From positions 124,001-188,000 of the forward strand of contig MBPM02000057.1 in the NCBI GenBank assembly GCA_001695595.3: 64,000 nucleotides of DNA, given 5' to 3'. The DNA comes from Plasmopara viticola (Eukaryota > Oomycota > Peronosporomycetes > Peronosporales > Peronosporaceae). This document shows, piece after piece, positions 36,100 to 47,992 of this stretch. A model generated the notes under the pieces. It saw only the letters and a program-made list of their open reading frames with translations, made no database searches and was not told the DNA's origin. Made by a program: the position numbers and the translations under genes. Each line of letters opens with the position of its first letter. The first letter of the stretch is position 1.

Positions 36100-39000
36100 G
36101 ACACGTCAGTTAAACTACAATTCAGCAAGTTTAACTATTTTCAAATCATAAATTGTAACATTTTACAAATGTAACCATTTATAATTTTAAATAGTAAAAC
36201 TTGGACGCAGAGCTATCTGGCTTCGCGCTTGAGGCCCGCTACTTGGTTTGACAAAACCGGAAAAGCTCAGAGCTATGGTATACATGGTTTGCAAAGCACG
36301 GCTAAGTTGAAGAGCTAACTGCGCCGTTGAATGCTCATACAAAGACATACTTTCTCTCCCATCAATAGAGAGGTCTGGAGCTTTATCATTTGACACCGCC
36401 TCCAGAGTCCGAAATGAAACATTATGATGTGGATAAGAAATTTCCGTGCTAAATTTCTAATGGTTCGGAACCACTCTCCGAAATAAAGGACTGTGAGTTG
36501 TTGATGATTTTGACCAGAGCGATCCGCATCTTTGGCAAAGCACTGTCTGATGCCACTAGGATATGCTAAAATAAAGCTCAAAAAGAAGAAATCTCGTGTA
36601 GCGACTGCGAAAGCAGTGCTTACAGGGACATAGTGACCTAAAGGCATCCGCTGCAGTCGACGACGAGTCATTAGCCGGGCGAGCGCAAGCCACGAAAACG
36701 ACTTCACTCCCCTATTGCCTTCGCCCGTGTTTGCAGAAATAGTGCCTTTGCTGAACCCGGCGACAAATTATGTGCGAGAGCAAAGAAGGAGGCTATTCAG
36801 GGGCTCACAAGATGGAATGAGCTTAAGGATTTTTCCAATTCTTGCGATATTCCGAGAAGCGGTACAAGTCTGTCGGATAGAAAAAGAAAGTCGTACAGAA
36901 CTTGACGTGTATACATCAGCGCACCCGACTTAGAAGACGGGATAATCAACGGAAAATAAGTTTTCTCAATTTGCTAAAGGCGCTCTAAACAGTCGCTTTC
37001 ATTGCTGTAGAGCATCTCCAAACGCACATCGATCGAGTCCGGTCGTCGTGTAGCCACATATCATAAACCTCGAGGCAAAGCGTATTTATAATCTTATCTG
37101 ACCCGTTTTGTATGCTTGAAGGGAACGAGACATTCAACTTCATCCTTAGCGAATACCAGTCTTAAGCTTAAATGAGAACTGACACCAAGCTTTTCTAGGT
37201 ACAGCAGGGCTGCAGTAAATATATGATCTATTCTTGAAGCCAACTAGAAACATAGATCGGCATCTGTCAGCAGGCTCATATCAAAGGATCATATAATTTA
37301 GAAAGCGTGGAGTCGAATTATGGCGAACACGGTACTTACATACCATACAGCCTTGCAAGAGATACTTGATATTGCGCGCTAAATAAATTATTTACGTGAG
37401 TTCTCTTCGCAGGCGGAATCACATGCCCTGGTGACTTTGAAGAGCATAATAGTGTGCGTTTTGATTTGGATGAAGAGCAGATTATGAGAATCTGGTCGGT
37501 GCCAAGAACAAAAGAAGCACTGCACAGATTTTTGGACTGACAGCTACTAACCTTTCGCTTGAACTACGAAGCACTTACAGCAGCGTTTTTTTGAGACGAA
37601 AACCAATCAAAGGTTGAAGATTCACATTAACGATAAGCAAAAAGCCTCACAAAATCGAAGTGGAGCTTGTCGGTGCAGTATGCAATTTTATAACTTAAGC
37701 CAACCTATTAGCTTAGGTCTGATGCAAGTAACTTGGCAGTCGGTGAAGGAGGAGATGTCAATGGGTTCAGTTGCCTGGATGTTTACATTATCCGATATTA
37801 CTAACAAAATCGAATTGTCTAACGCAGTAACACCAAAAATTTTGCTTGAGTCAATGTTGTTAGCTCTTATATTCACCGCTTGGTCATACTTCCGATCTTC
37901 GAAATAAATCACAACAGTATCGAGCTAATAGTCAGTCCACTTTTCACGATGGTACAAAATTTTCGTAGTACTTCCAATGACTTATGTGTGTAGTAGTGTT
38001 TCGACGCTTCGTCGCCAATTGGGCCTTTTCTTTGCTCTTTCCTTATAAAAAATATCAGTCCAGACCTCTGAGCATTAGTTTAGCTTAGCACCAATACGAG
38101 TCGCAAATCATCACATACATGTCTCCAAAGGAAGCTTCAGCCTCAACATTTTTGAGATTTAGAGTTTGCGATAAGAGTTCTAGCTTTCTGAAAGCATACG
38201 AGAGGCACCTTTCGCCTATAGTTGCCTTCGCATAATAGATAGGCCGCGGGTGCCTAAAGATACTGAAGGCTCAAATCCTCTGTCGAACGTGCTTACAATC
38301 AAAGAGCTTCGCTGAAGTGCCATGTCGTGTAAGAAGATCAGTTTGACCACTCCCAATTTACAAGAGCCTCTGATAACAAGACCAATACCTCATATAAATT
38401 TTTGAATCCAATATGTGGGCTGGCTTTATCTAAATCGGTCGATAGGATCCATGTAGAAAATTGTATACTACAATTACTAAGTGGCATAGCTTTTTCTTTA
38501 AGTACGCATAAGCAGCGCTTGTTTCTCAATCCGTTTTTATTGCCATTTCTTAGACTTAATCATCATCCCCTACAGCAACATGCCTTTTTGGTCTTCTGCT
38601 TGAATGTATTGTTATGCTTGTCTTTTACAGCAAGTTTCTAAATATTTTGTAGTCCAAGAGCGTTTATAGTCCTCGTGTATAAGAGCGGCAGCGCCGCAAC
38701 GATATGTCTACCACTTAAGTGTGTTTGGCCTCGTTCGTATGCGTATCTAATGTTTCTTCTTCGATAAGCGGTAGTCTTCTCAGCTCCATCAGCAGCAACT
38801 AAAGCACAAGATCGCTTCTATTTGCCTGATTAATTGACAACCAATTTCATCAGACTCACAAGCTTGCAATGCGTCTTTTTTTTATTATATTAGACGTTGC
38901 AATCTTAATAAATTTACTTAATGGGATAGGTATTCATAATAGATAATTACGCTTATATTGAAGCGGTGGTTGACGAAGAAGCTTATGAAGGGAGAAAATC

Positions 39001-39798
39001 TTCTTTTTTTTACCTCGTTCCCGAGACCATAGATTGATCTTTAAAAAAAACCAGTACCATTCTCAGTTTGCCGAGTCCTGGTCGATCCATTCGCAAAGCA
39101 AGTTGGCAGCGATATCAGCGCTTCGTTCCAAAAAGATCACTGTGTAAATCTAAATTATTTAAAAAATGTAAATTTTGTACCAGGAATTGTGGTGGCGTAA
39201 AAGTTGTTGCAATTCAGGACTTTTCGCAAATAACATGTCATGTTGTGTGTGAAACACCACGACGATAATGACATTGGATACTTCAATATCCATCAAGCTT
39301 TATTTTCGTCTTAGTTTTATTTATTTTTCGCGTTGGTCAATTTTACTAAAATTTTCAGACTTTCAAACTAGATGGTAACAATTGCCTCTATTGCTGGGGC
39401 AACTTTTTTCTGACGACAATTTGGTATGCTCTCCGGTAAGCGATAGTTTCGTTCCCAACTTTAAACATTACGTTATTAAGCCAAACCTTTTGATTGCCCT
39501 GCTAGCCACTGCTCAAACATGCTACGAGCTCTCGCCGACGTACAAAGGCACTGCAATTCTTGGCGTATCGGAGATATATTTAGCCGGTAAGCATCAAGTT
39601 TACAGCGATATTCGTGAGCTGTAGTCAGTCTTTTGGCTGACTGCTTACTGCGGTGCTCCTAAGGGAATGTAAGATCCGATCCAGTGTCCTCTCATACAAA
39701 TTACCGAGATTTCTTAATCGGAATAACCAGAGAAGTAGCAGTACTGTAAAAAATGATCCGGAGTCATATAAACCGGTTTACCTTGAAAAGTCGCAAAA

Positions 39799-42700
39799 AT
39801 GACGTCTCGTCCCGACAAAATGTCTCCGCAGAGTACAGCGACATCTTTGGGCGATACATCATGTAATGGATTTCGAAAGCTTTTTGCTTCAGTAGCAGAT
39901 CCACAAACCCAAAGACACCATGCAAGACACTTGGCGCTTACGAAAGATATCCTGTACGAGAACGAAGCCGGGTAAGGGTCCAACAATTTGCAAGCCAAAG
40001 AAATTCTAATGCAATGTATCAGATGGAAGGTGGTGGAATTGCCACTTGTTGGTGACCTGCTTCAATTACTGTGTAACAAAGTCCTCTATGGAGCGCCGCA
40101 ATTCATTGAACAGCTTGTGCTCGCCGTCACCAATTGTTGCAAGGTATGAGGAGATCGAGTGATTCAGCCATATGCTCGATAACGTCACATTACTATTCAT
40201 GGCAGCCATTTCTTCGACAAAAGTCGAACGAGGAGATTACAAATGCAAATGTGTTTTTTTCCTTTCTTCCTGTTCTCGGTGAACTCTTGTCGTTCAAGAA
40301 TATAGATGTACAAGTTGCGGCAGCCGAAGCGCTTAAAAGTTTCGCAACTGGCACATGTAAGCTGATTCCAGTCATGGGTATATTCGTTGCTGTTTGAGTC
40401 CAAAAAAGTGATAGCTTTGATTTATCAGGTCTGGCTCGTCCTATTTCCAACTTGAAGAGCAACAATACCAAAACCGAATTGGATGATTTGAGGCTGACGC
40501 CTCGCATTTTCAGTCAGAATTTGTTGTTTGAAACTTGTACATTTGATTTGATTATAGCGGTGATGCATGATTTGTTCTTCGATGGTGATTTCAGCGAAAA
40601 AGGATTCGAGTTTGAACCCACCGAAGAGTTAGAGATGGAAAAAGTTCGAATGAGTACAGATGCTGATGTTGGAATGAAACAAGGCGAAGCTTTGCAAAGC
40701 GATTTAAAACTGGATACAGAGTATCATACGGACATGAAAAATATTGATACTGGAAATGTGGAGAATGGTGTGGATATCAAGAACATTGCCTCTGAGGATA
40801 GCGATGAATGTAGTATTGATGGAGGGGATACAGAGTCGACGATGTACGTGACACAGCCTGCAGTTCACCCTGAGTCGGGACTAGCGCATAAATCCAAGTC
40901 TCTATCTCAATTGAAGGCTAGTAGAAAGTGGAAGTCAGCCCATAATTTCATTGGCGACGAGTTACATGCTTCTCTTCGAGCTGTAAGACCAAAATCAGCT
41001 CCCAGCACCATGCATCGTGAATACACCGACGACGGGAGCACTCATGCAGAAACAAGAAATCAGGAGGATTATACTTCTGAAAACTGTGGTAATACTGGAG
41101 AAAGAAGACCCTCTTCAGCTCAAGAAAAGCAGTGTACACAAAGTGTTGTTGAGGGAGAATTTGTGCAAGTGGTCGAAGACGTGCTGCCTCTTCAATTGAG
41201 GCTATCTGAGCTGCCTGTTCCACTCATTAGCTTGTTGGTTGAGCTGTCAGCCCATCAGCGTTGCACAGAAGTGCTCGTTGTGAGCGGAGCACTTCACTAC
41301 ATCGTGTCTCTCCTTGAGAATATCACAAACGTCCACGACGAACTTTTGCCTCTTTGCCTTGACATCTTGTGGAATGTGTTGGAGCTGAGCCAAGAAAAGC
41401 GATCGACAACTACAACAGTCGGTTCACGAAAAGAACTTTATGAACTTTTTCGACTAAAAGATGCCGTTTTTTTCCTAGGGAACGAAGTAACCTTCCTAGC
41501 ACTCCTTCACGTAATCGAACTACTTTTAGTTCACGGATATCGTCAACAAGACAAGGCGATGCGTAATGAATGCTTGATAATCCTTTACTTGTGTGCTAAA
41601 CGACGACGTACCTTGGACTTCTTCTACTCGACGGGATTAACAGCGTGTCTTTTTTCCTACGCTGCATCGGCTGAAATCTCTCACGCAAAGGCACCAAGCA
41701 AATCCAATTCTTCGCACGATGATTCAGCCGCGGCAGGTTTAGCCATAACGGGCAGCAAGCAGAGCTACGCGACAAATAGTGACGAGGATCTTGAGTTTAA
41801 GCAAATGCTTTGGTTTATACTCGCTGAAATATCGTATGATCACGAAGCCAATCTCAACGAGCTTGTTCAAATGCAATTTATTGAGATTTGGCTGTCGTAC
41901 GCGACTGATAGCCACCATCAAGATTCAATTGTGTCTTCCCAGGCTTGTGCTTACGCTTATTCAGTTCAGCAACTTCAGCTCCTGCAAAGGACGGCACAAA
42001 CCGTGCTTAATCATGTGGCTACATTTATAGTAGATCATTTTTACGAAATCAAGGGACATGCTAAACTTCTCGCGTTTCTTCGACTTAATAGAGGGACTGA
42101 CGATGTCTTGGCGTCTGCTTGGCTTTTGTTGTTGCAAATGTCACTCCCTCTTCCATTCTTTCAGTCAGAATTGGGGCAACTTGGAGCAATTGAAAGTGCT
42201 ATGGAGATCTTTGAGGCCCCTGTGTCGGGTCAAACGTTTATTATCCGTCGAAATGCCATTCTCGCGTGTGCTTGTATGTGTCGAGACGACAATGGATCGA
42301 ATTGCGAGCGCTTTCGCCAGGCGAATGGTGTTTACACCCTCGTGCGATTTCTCGAATTTCACCCATCGTATTCAGTTCTTGAAGAGAATATACTTGTCGG
42401 GGTTTTAGACGCCGTGCGTTCATGTGTGATTGGCAATGTTGAAAGCGAGACGGAGTTTATCAATGACGACGGTGTCCCAAAATTGTTGTCAGTTGTCCAA
42501 GTGGCGCCCAAAGCATTGAAGCATCAGGCGTTGGCAGCACTGGCAGAATTTTGTGTCAATCCTGCAGCGATTCCGTCGTTTGAAATGTGGCGCTGTGAAC
42601 AACCGGGGGAGATGAAGAATGCTTGTGCCAATGAGGTGTTACTTCGCCTATACGCAGATGAAGACGCGGCCGAAAAGCGCGCAAACCAGGACATTATCAT

Positions 42701-43346
42701 GAACAGTATCGTGGATGCCCCTGTGCCAACTAGTGCCTGTCATCATGTCTCCCAGTTGGTCACGGACTGTAAAAGACCCCTACTTCTTGCGACTGGAGAA
42801 AGTTCTTCAAGTGGACCTTTGCAATTTTCATCAAATCGACCAGAATCACCTGCTTTTGCACGACTTAAAGAAGCGCTTAAAGCAGCGCAAGGATTGACAC
42901 ATAGAGGACGATCGGCTCATTCATTAGATGGCTCGAAAAGCCATTCTGTTGGGCATGACCTCAATCTCAAGTCAAAAATACATGCGGTGCTGGCAAACGT
43001 GTCGTTTTCATCTCAATGCAATTCATTATCGATACAAGACCAAGTGAGTTTGGAAGCTTTAAAAGAGTATCCTTCACTGAAAATCGGAGAGACTTGGCAT
43101 ATTGTCGAGCGTGCGCTCTACGCTGAAGGTGTGCGTCCTATCTATGCAGATGCTCTGTATATTCGCAAGATGATTGAGCAAGCGTACGACATTTCTCTAT
43201 GCACGAAACTGACTCAGCAAGAGATTCTTGCGCAGTCTCATCGACAGAACACGGACAGGGAAAATACGTTTTACGAACAATTCTTGCGCCAAAAACACAA
43301 GCTAAAGAACTCCATCAAGCCAACCGCCGGCAAAACGTCACAATGA
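39799..43346 (+). CDS. CFAP69: CFAP69-like ciliary armadillo protein, with an in-frame stop near the 5' end
   Basis: Three exons are read: 39799-40143, 40206-40356 and 40429-43346. Joining them restores PFLRQKSNEEIT to LLSFKNIDVQVAAAEALKSF, which aligns with the human CFAP69 stretch LPFLKKK...LLGDL. Further landmarks are ILWNVLELS, GYRQQDKAMRNECLII and EDLEFKQMLWFILAEIS, all matching the armadillo-like core. The C-terminal end is rich in charged helices. CFAP69 is a central-apparatus (C1b projection) protein of motile flagella. A Ser/Asp-rich, low-complexity insert of about 250 residues (near 40600-41150) is an unusual feature. The first exon reads openly from an ATG at 39799 but has TAA at 39973-39975, with homology-like sequence on both sides. 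An alternative start at 40009 gives 1,067 residues and avoids the stop. Confidence 0.85.
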
Positions 43347-43574
43347 AGCTCCATCTTGACGCGAGAAAGACTTTATGCGTCTACTAGAGCCAGAAACATT
43401 GGCTGCGTATGAGAGCGAGACGCGCTCTCTGATTTGTGGTCCTTGCCTCAGATACGTCGACGAGCAGAAAGGGTAGCGAACATTACAGCAGCACGAAGCA
43501 GTTGTCTCAGCAACTTGAAATACTTGCACAAACATACTTCAATCGTGATCTGTGATGAAATTGGTAAGATCTTG

Positions 43575-44396
43575 TTAGAATTTATCGTACAGATCGGCGA
43601 AATTAGCACGCAAATCATCCAAAATCTCGTTTAGACGGACTACACAGTCCGTGTGTTTTCCTTTTAGTGTCTTCGTCGATCGCTCCAAAAAAGCAACAGT
43701 ATACTCATCGTATTCAGCCCGTTTAACCACATCACTGAGTCGCATTTTTTCAATTAATAAGGCAGAAGTCTGAATAACAGATACACAAATCAACCGAAAA
43801 GCTTTGTAGATCAAGCACAATCGATATCTCACCAGTAAAAGCTTCTCCTTCTCTTGTAGTTGAACCATACGAATGGAGTTTGCGACTGCCATGAGCTCCT
43901 TGTCGTCCCGCAACAGCTTCTCCACGTGATTAATTTGCTTACTCACGCTTGAAAACCGTTCCATAATTCCTGAGCCTGGAAGGAGAATATTACGAAAAAA
44001 TGTAACTTCTCATAGATCCCAAAACTTAGTATCTATCATACGCACAAAAGGCGGGAAAGCGCTCTGTCCTCTGGTGCTCATGGAAACCACTGAATAAAAA
44101 TCAACCGAGTAAATAGTTATGCTAATACATATAATTAGGATGAGAATACACACGACGCACTGTGTAAAGTCAGCGTAAATCTGGACGCGTGACTCCTGCA
44201 ACCGGTGGAAAGTCCTGATTAGCTCTCGGCTTCCTTGCAGTGTCAGGTCTTCAAGCTGCTTGGAGTCAAAAGTGTCATTGCTTTCGACGGCAATCACGGT
44301 TTCTGGCTCTTGTCTTGCTGGTTGGTGCTCGTCACAGCGTTCGTGAGCAAGTACAGGGCGCGAGGCTAGCAGCGACATGCACTCCTTGAACTCCAT
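43575..44396 (-). CDS. REX1-B domain protein (Required for excision 1-B)
   Basis: Four small minus-strand exons fit: 44396-44161, 44089-44046, 43975-43833 and 43769-43575, giving 205 residues. The introns are 63-71 bp. After splicing, the order is ELIRTFHRLQESRVQIYADF, then FPAF, then ERFSSVSKQINHVEKLL and SIRMVQLQEKEKLLL joined to TSALLIEKM. This is the pattern of the REX1-B domain (LQ-x2-R-x2-Y, F-x2-IS-x2-I-x2-IE, LQ-x2-EKEKL-x-LT). In Chlamydomonas REX1 is needed for repair of UV-damaged DNA. The last exon adds a helical tail of about 60 residues. Reading without splicing creates an artificial membrane-like stretch inside the first intron, which supports the spliced model. The gene is convergent with CFAP69. 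Confidence 0.78.
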
Positions 44397-44500
44397 GATT
44401 AAATAAAAAATTATGACTAACTGTATGATTTAAACAAAAAAAGATTATCTTTACGACGTAAATGTGTGACGAAATAAAGCTACAAGCAATACATTAGATC

Positions 44501-46005
44501 CTAGCACGCTTCGCCGAGCGAGCCGTCTTTGGGAATGAGCCAGCAATGACCTAGCTTAGCCCCACCCTTGACTGTGTTGGCTTTATTCGCCGCAAAGACC
44601 CAATCGGTGTCAAAAGTCACAAACTGCAGCTTCATCTGCTCGGCACCGAACGAGAGTTCGAAAATGCCATAGGGGGCATTCTCGCCTCGCCAAATTGGCT
44701 GAATTTCCGTGGCGTACGGCGGCGGCTCCCCAATGCTTTCACTCTGAATGCCACCGCCCGCTCCGTTCGTGACAAAATGCGTATTAAAAGACCCAAATTC
44801 ATGGCTTTCGCCATGGGTGTGGCCATTCATGTAAAGGTGGATGCTGCCATTCTTCAAAATCCTGTTGAGTTCCGCCATCATTTTAGGGTCCATATGGAAA
44901 TGAGGGGAGTAGTGCGTATTCACCACTTTCCACGTGGCAGTCGAGTTGGCCGCATCACGTGCTAATTGCTTGAGAGAATCGGCTTGCCACATCTCAATCT
45001 GCGCCACGCACGCGTCAAACATATCTGTGTCTCCGCCAGCACATAGATCGTCACCACGAGCGACACTTGCGCAGCTCTGTTTACCGCCGTATTTCATCAG
45101 ATAGCCATAGCACTGGCAACACGTCTGATGTGCACCATGAACGGCTGCAGCATTCGTGTCGATATTAAAGACATCGACTGTAAGCTTCGAGTCAGGGTCT
45201 TCCATTGTCTCGACATAGTAACGAGCGGGCATTTGCCAACGATCGTTGTTCGGACTCACGTACTTGCTCTGCCTCGTAAACTTTTCATCCAATTGCTTTA
45301 ATAAATCAGTCTTCCCAGAGCACTCGACAAACTGATTGTCGCGCTTACCACAGATAAACATGGATCCACCGAGGTCGTGGTTACCAGCAACATTGAGCCA
45401 CTTGATGTTCAGCAGCGCAGGGTCCGAGTACATGGTTTCGAAGGAGTTAAGGAAACGATACTCTACATCATCAGATCCCAGCCCATTCCAGTAGAAATTA
45501 TCCCTGCAAGACGTATACGCATGAACAGGTGCAAAAGACTTTGTCAGCCAGTACGACAATCTTACCCGTGACTGAGGATTACTTTTGGCTGCAATTTCTT
45601 TGCCGACAGCGCTAGCAGGTGTGCAATATTCGTTTGCGCTTGCTGATCCTTGTAGTACTGGAGGTTTCCTGTGCCCGTGTAACGGTAAACGTTGCAGCAG
45701 GAGCCAAGATGAAGGTCCACGCCCCAGTCACCAATAGCAAGTGCGTGCAGGGCGTACGTTGCGGTGTGAGATACCGTTGCCGTAGGCTTGATGACTGAGC
45801 TCGAATGCTGAGCACACTCGAAGCCTAGGAAGGCTGTTGCTGCAGGACTCGCACAGATGATTGGAGTCACCACATCATTTCCTGTTACCGCTTCGCTTTT
45901 CTCGCTAACATCGCTTTGAGCATTCCGACGAAATTGAATTGGATCAAACATCCGTGTAGCCCATGATTGTGCAACCAGCGTGCACGTCAACACCGCGAGC
46001 TTCAT
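44501..46005 (-). CDS. Secreted purple-acid-phosphatase-like metallophosphoesterase
   Basis: Two minus-strand exons, 46005-45566 and 45503-44501, are joined by a 62-bp intron and give 480 residues. A signal peptide (MKLAVLTCTLVAQSWA) opens the protein. Metal-site blocks occur in order: AIGDWGVD, SHGDNFYWNGL (restored by the splice), AGNHDLGG, VVNTHYSPH and MNGHTHGESHEFG. These are the five dimetal motifs of the calcineurin-like/purple acid phosphatase fold. A Cys-rich segment (TCCQCYGYL, CASVARGDDLC) suggests disulfides and an extracellular site. It probably releases phosphate from organic esters. It lies about 105 bp downstream of the REX1-B gene start and 315 bp from a divergent membrane-protein gene. 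Confidence 0.9.
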
Positions 46006-46320
46006 TGGAATCGTCTCTGACTTTTAATCCAAAACTAAAGATACCATCCAGCTTTGAAAATCGACCGTGGATCGGACGTATCCCTGACCGGTTCACAGAG
46101 CGACGGCCGTTTTAAGAACCGACCTTTTGCTGGAGCAAATCCTTTACGTCTCCGTTGGATAACTCTCGATCTATCTTTGGTCATATTGTGCTCAACGTGC
46201 ATGGTCTTAATTTAACGCGAATAGTTTATCCGCTACCTGCGCCTATTCGCTGCAAGTATTAAAGGGTGTGCGTCACTTGCTTGACGAACAATTCAACGCT
46301 AAGCAAATTTGGTGGCAACC
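46006..46320. promoter_or_regulatory. Shared divergent promoter region
   Basis: This 315-bp spacer separates the start codons of the acid phosphatase (-) and the WW-motif membrane protein (+). It must hold both promoters. I recognise no specific transcription-factor site and no oomycete initiator with confidence. Confidence 0.5.
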
Positions 46321-47922
46321 ATGAGTCGGTCCGACTCGGCCGAGGGCCATCGGCGGGTCCACATTATCGATGACTTGCTGGAGGCGATTTTAGTGCTTGC
46401 GGCGTTGGGTTTTGTGGTGCTGTTAGAACTCACGCGAAGAAGGATCTGTGCCGTCTACCAATTGGCCTTTATCCTCTGTGCTTTCTGCACATTCTTCATT
46501 TTTGGTGGGATCGTAGACCATCACCTGACCAATGAGCAGCTAACTCTGGCGCTCCACGGAGTCTATTACTCTAGTTCACTCACAATGTCGTACGTGTATC
46601 TACCAGTATTGACGGCCGTGGGTCTATCGCTCGCAGTGCTTGTTCAACTCTCGCTCTGTTCCTGTCATTGCTGCTGTCTTCTGGGTGCAGCCAGTGTCTC
46701 TCACCGTCACTGTTTTGCGGCACGGATACGTGCGAATATGTCGCTCTATACGACCAGTTTTGTTGCGTTATGCGGGGCAATCGGCGCGAGGCTTAACGCG
46801 AGGCTGCGGCAGTCGGCCATTAATCCCGAGGGTGGAACAGTGCATTGGACCATGCTGCGTGCTCCATTTTTCTTAGTCATGGCGCATATCGGAAGCTTGG
46901 CGTTTGTGGTCCTGAAAATTTTTCTGCAACATGTACGACTCTGTTCTGTTGGCTTTGATTGTTGTGAGCTGCTCCCAAGCTCACGCATCAATTCGATTTA
47001 TCTACTACAGGCAGACAAGACTTCCACCGAGCCCGCTAAGGACAAACCTCTGCTCGATCGCACTCTTCTCACACCAAGTAGCAGCTCGACTCACTCGCCG
47101 CCACTACTTCAAAAGGTCTGCGATTCTCACTCAATACAAGCGAATGTCCGATCGTTTTTGCTCACTTTGCCGTCGTTTGCATCACAGCTTCCACCAATGT
47201 CGTTACCTTTCAACAAGAAGCTCAACCGAATACGAAGTCCGACCAACTCTTCTGCGGCAATAGCGTTTGCAGATGCCCTTGCGACTCGTGGGGGGCAACA
47301 CCGCGAATTGCAGCTGTCGGCTATTGCACCTCTTGATCATAATCGACATATTTGCAACAATAATGACGGTGACGTATCGTCCCTTATCAGCAGCGACAGC
47401 GACAGTGACGACGACGTACTGCAGCCAGTTTTTGAGTCGAAAACTTCCACTACTGCTCTACGATCGCACCAGTCGGCGTATTCCGGATACTCTTCGAGTC
47501 CACCAGCGTCACCAACGTCTTCTTCCATCGGTTCGTCTCTTTCGACGTCACCGATAGCCAAGGCACGCGCTCGAGCGTATCGCACTGGAAGTATTACAAG
47601 CGAATCAGTCTCTTGGAGTGACTTTGACGACACAACTGAGAGATTTTTAGCTCGGGATTACTACAGCGACCGTCCATCGACGGCCTCGACTACATCTACC
47701 GCTTCGTTACAGGGATTACGCCGTCGTACTGCTGCTGCAACCGATTCGTCCATGTTGATGGCGTACGGACATTTGCCTACAGGCGTAGCGTTACCACGAC
47801 TGATAGAATCGAGGGTACAAGGGCCATCTGAAGCAGTGTGGATTCCATGCGTCGATCCAGGCAGCGGTAGCACGTACTACTACAATCAACAAACGGGAGA
47901 AAGTCGCTGGGGTCTGGTGTAG
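46321..47922 (+). CDS. Multi-pass membrane protein with a C-terminal WW motif
   Basis: One frame of 533 codons starts at ATG 46321. The N-terminal 200-odd residues contain several hydrophobic segments: LLEAILVLAALGFVVLLEL, YQLAFILCAFCTFFIFGGIV, LPVLTAVGLSLAVLVQL and FFLVMAHIGSLAFVVLKIFL, with a weaker one between. A Cys cluster (LCSCHCCCLL) follows the third. The middle is a long Ser/Thr-rich, disordered cytosolic-type region with an acidic run (SSDSDSDDDV). The last residues form a WW motif, with W at the start, YYYNQQTGES, and a second W 23 residues on. The usual Pro after the second W is replaced by GLV at the very end. WW motifs bind Pro-rich peptides. The combination with four or five membrane spans is unfamiliar to me, and I assign no function. 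Confidence 0.75.
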   Translation: MSRSDSAEGHRRVHIIDDLLEAILVLAALGFVVLLELTRRRICAVYQLAFILCAFCTFFIFGGIVDHHLTNEQLTLALHGVYYSSSLTMSYVYLPVLTAVGLSLAVLVQLSLCSCHCCCLLGAASVSHRHCFAARIRANMSLYTTSFVALCGAIGARLNARLRQSAINPEGGTVHWTMLRAPFFLVMAHIGSLAFVVLKIFLQHVRLCSVGFDCCELLPSSRINSIYLLQADKTSTEPAKDKPLLDRTLLTPSSSSTHSPPLLQKVCDSHSIQANVRSFLLTLPSFASQLPPMSLPFNKKLNRIRSPTNSSAAIAFADALATRGGQHRELQLSAIAPLDHNRHICNNNDGDVSSLISSDSDSDDDVLQPVFESKTSTTALRSHQSAYSGYSSSPPASPTSSSIGSSLSTSPIAKARARAYRTGSITSESVSWSDFDDTTERFLARDYYSDRPSTASTTSTASLQGLRRRTAAATDSSMLMAYGHLPTGVALPRLIESRVQGPSEAVWIPCVDPGSGSTYYYNQQTGESRWGLV

Positions 47923-47992
47923 CTCTTGCAAAGGTAGCATGCTTTGGTAAGGCTTACCCTTAACTTGTGTACCGTGTGTAGTTGTCAAATTT

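Larger units (their letters stand above)
29486..39798. other. Gene-poor AT-rich tract
   Basis: About 10.3 kb have no supported gene. Open frames are short and without domains, except for a 160-codon frame near 30400-30885 listed separately. The tract holds a 9-bp-stem hairpin at 36074-36099. A weak copia gag-like string (FKLDGNN near 39360-39390) suggests retrotransposon remains just upstream of CFAP69. The region reads as degraded repeats. Confidence 0.5.

Noticed and set aside
37614..37907. Copia RNase H-like frame (GSVAW...)
   Set aside because: The similarity is limited to four residues; the conserved catalytic blocks and the AEAEY string are absent.
39360..39430. Copia gag start (FKLDGNN) near CFAP69
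   Set aside because: The match is short and the frame closes soon; kept only as a remark under the gene-poor tract.
44100..44160. Transmembrane helix in the REX1-B gene
   Set aside because: The hydrophobic stretch lies inside a good GT-AG intron whose removal restores the family pattern.
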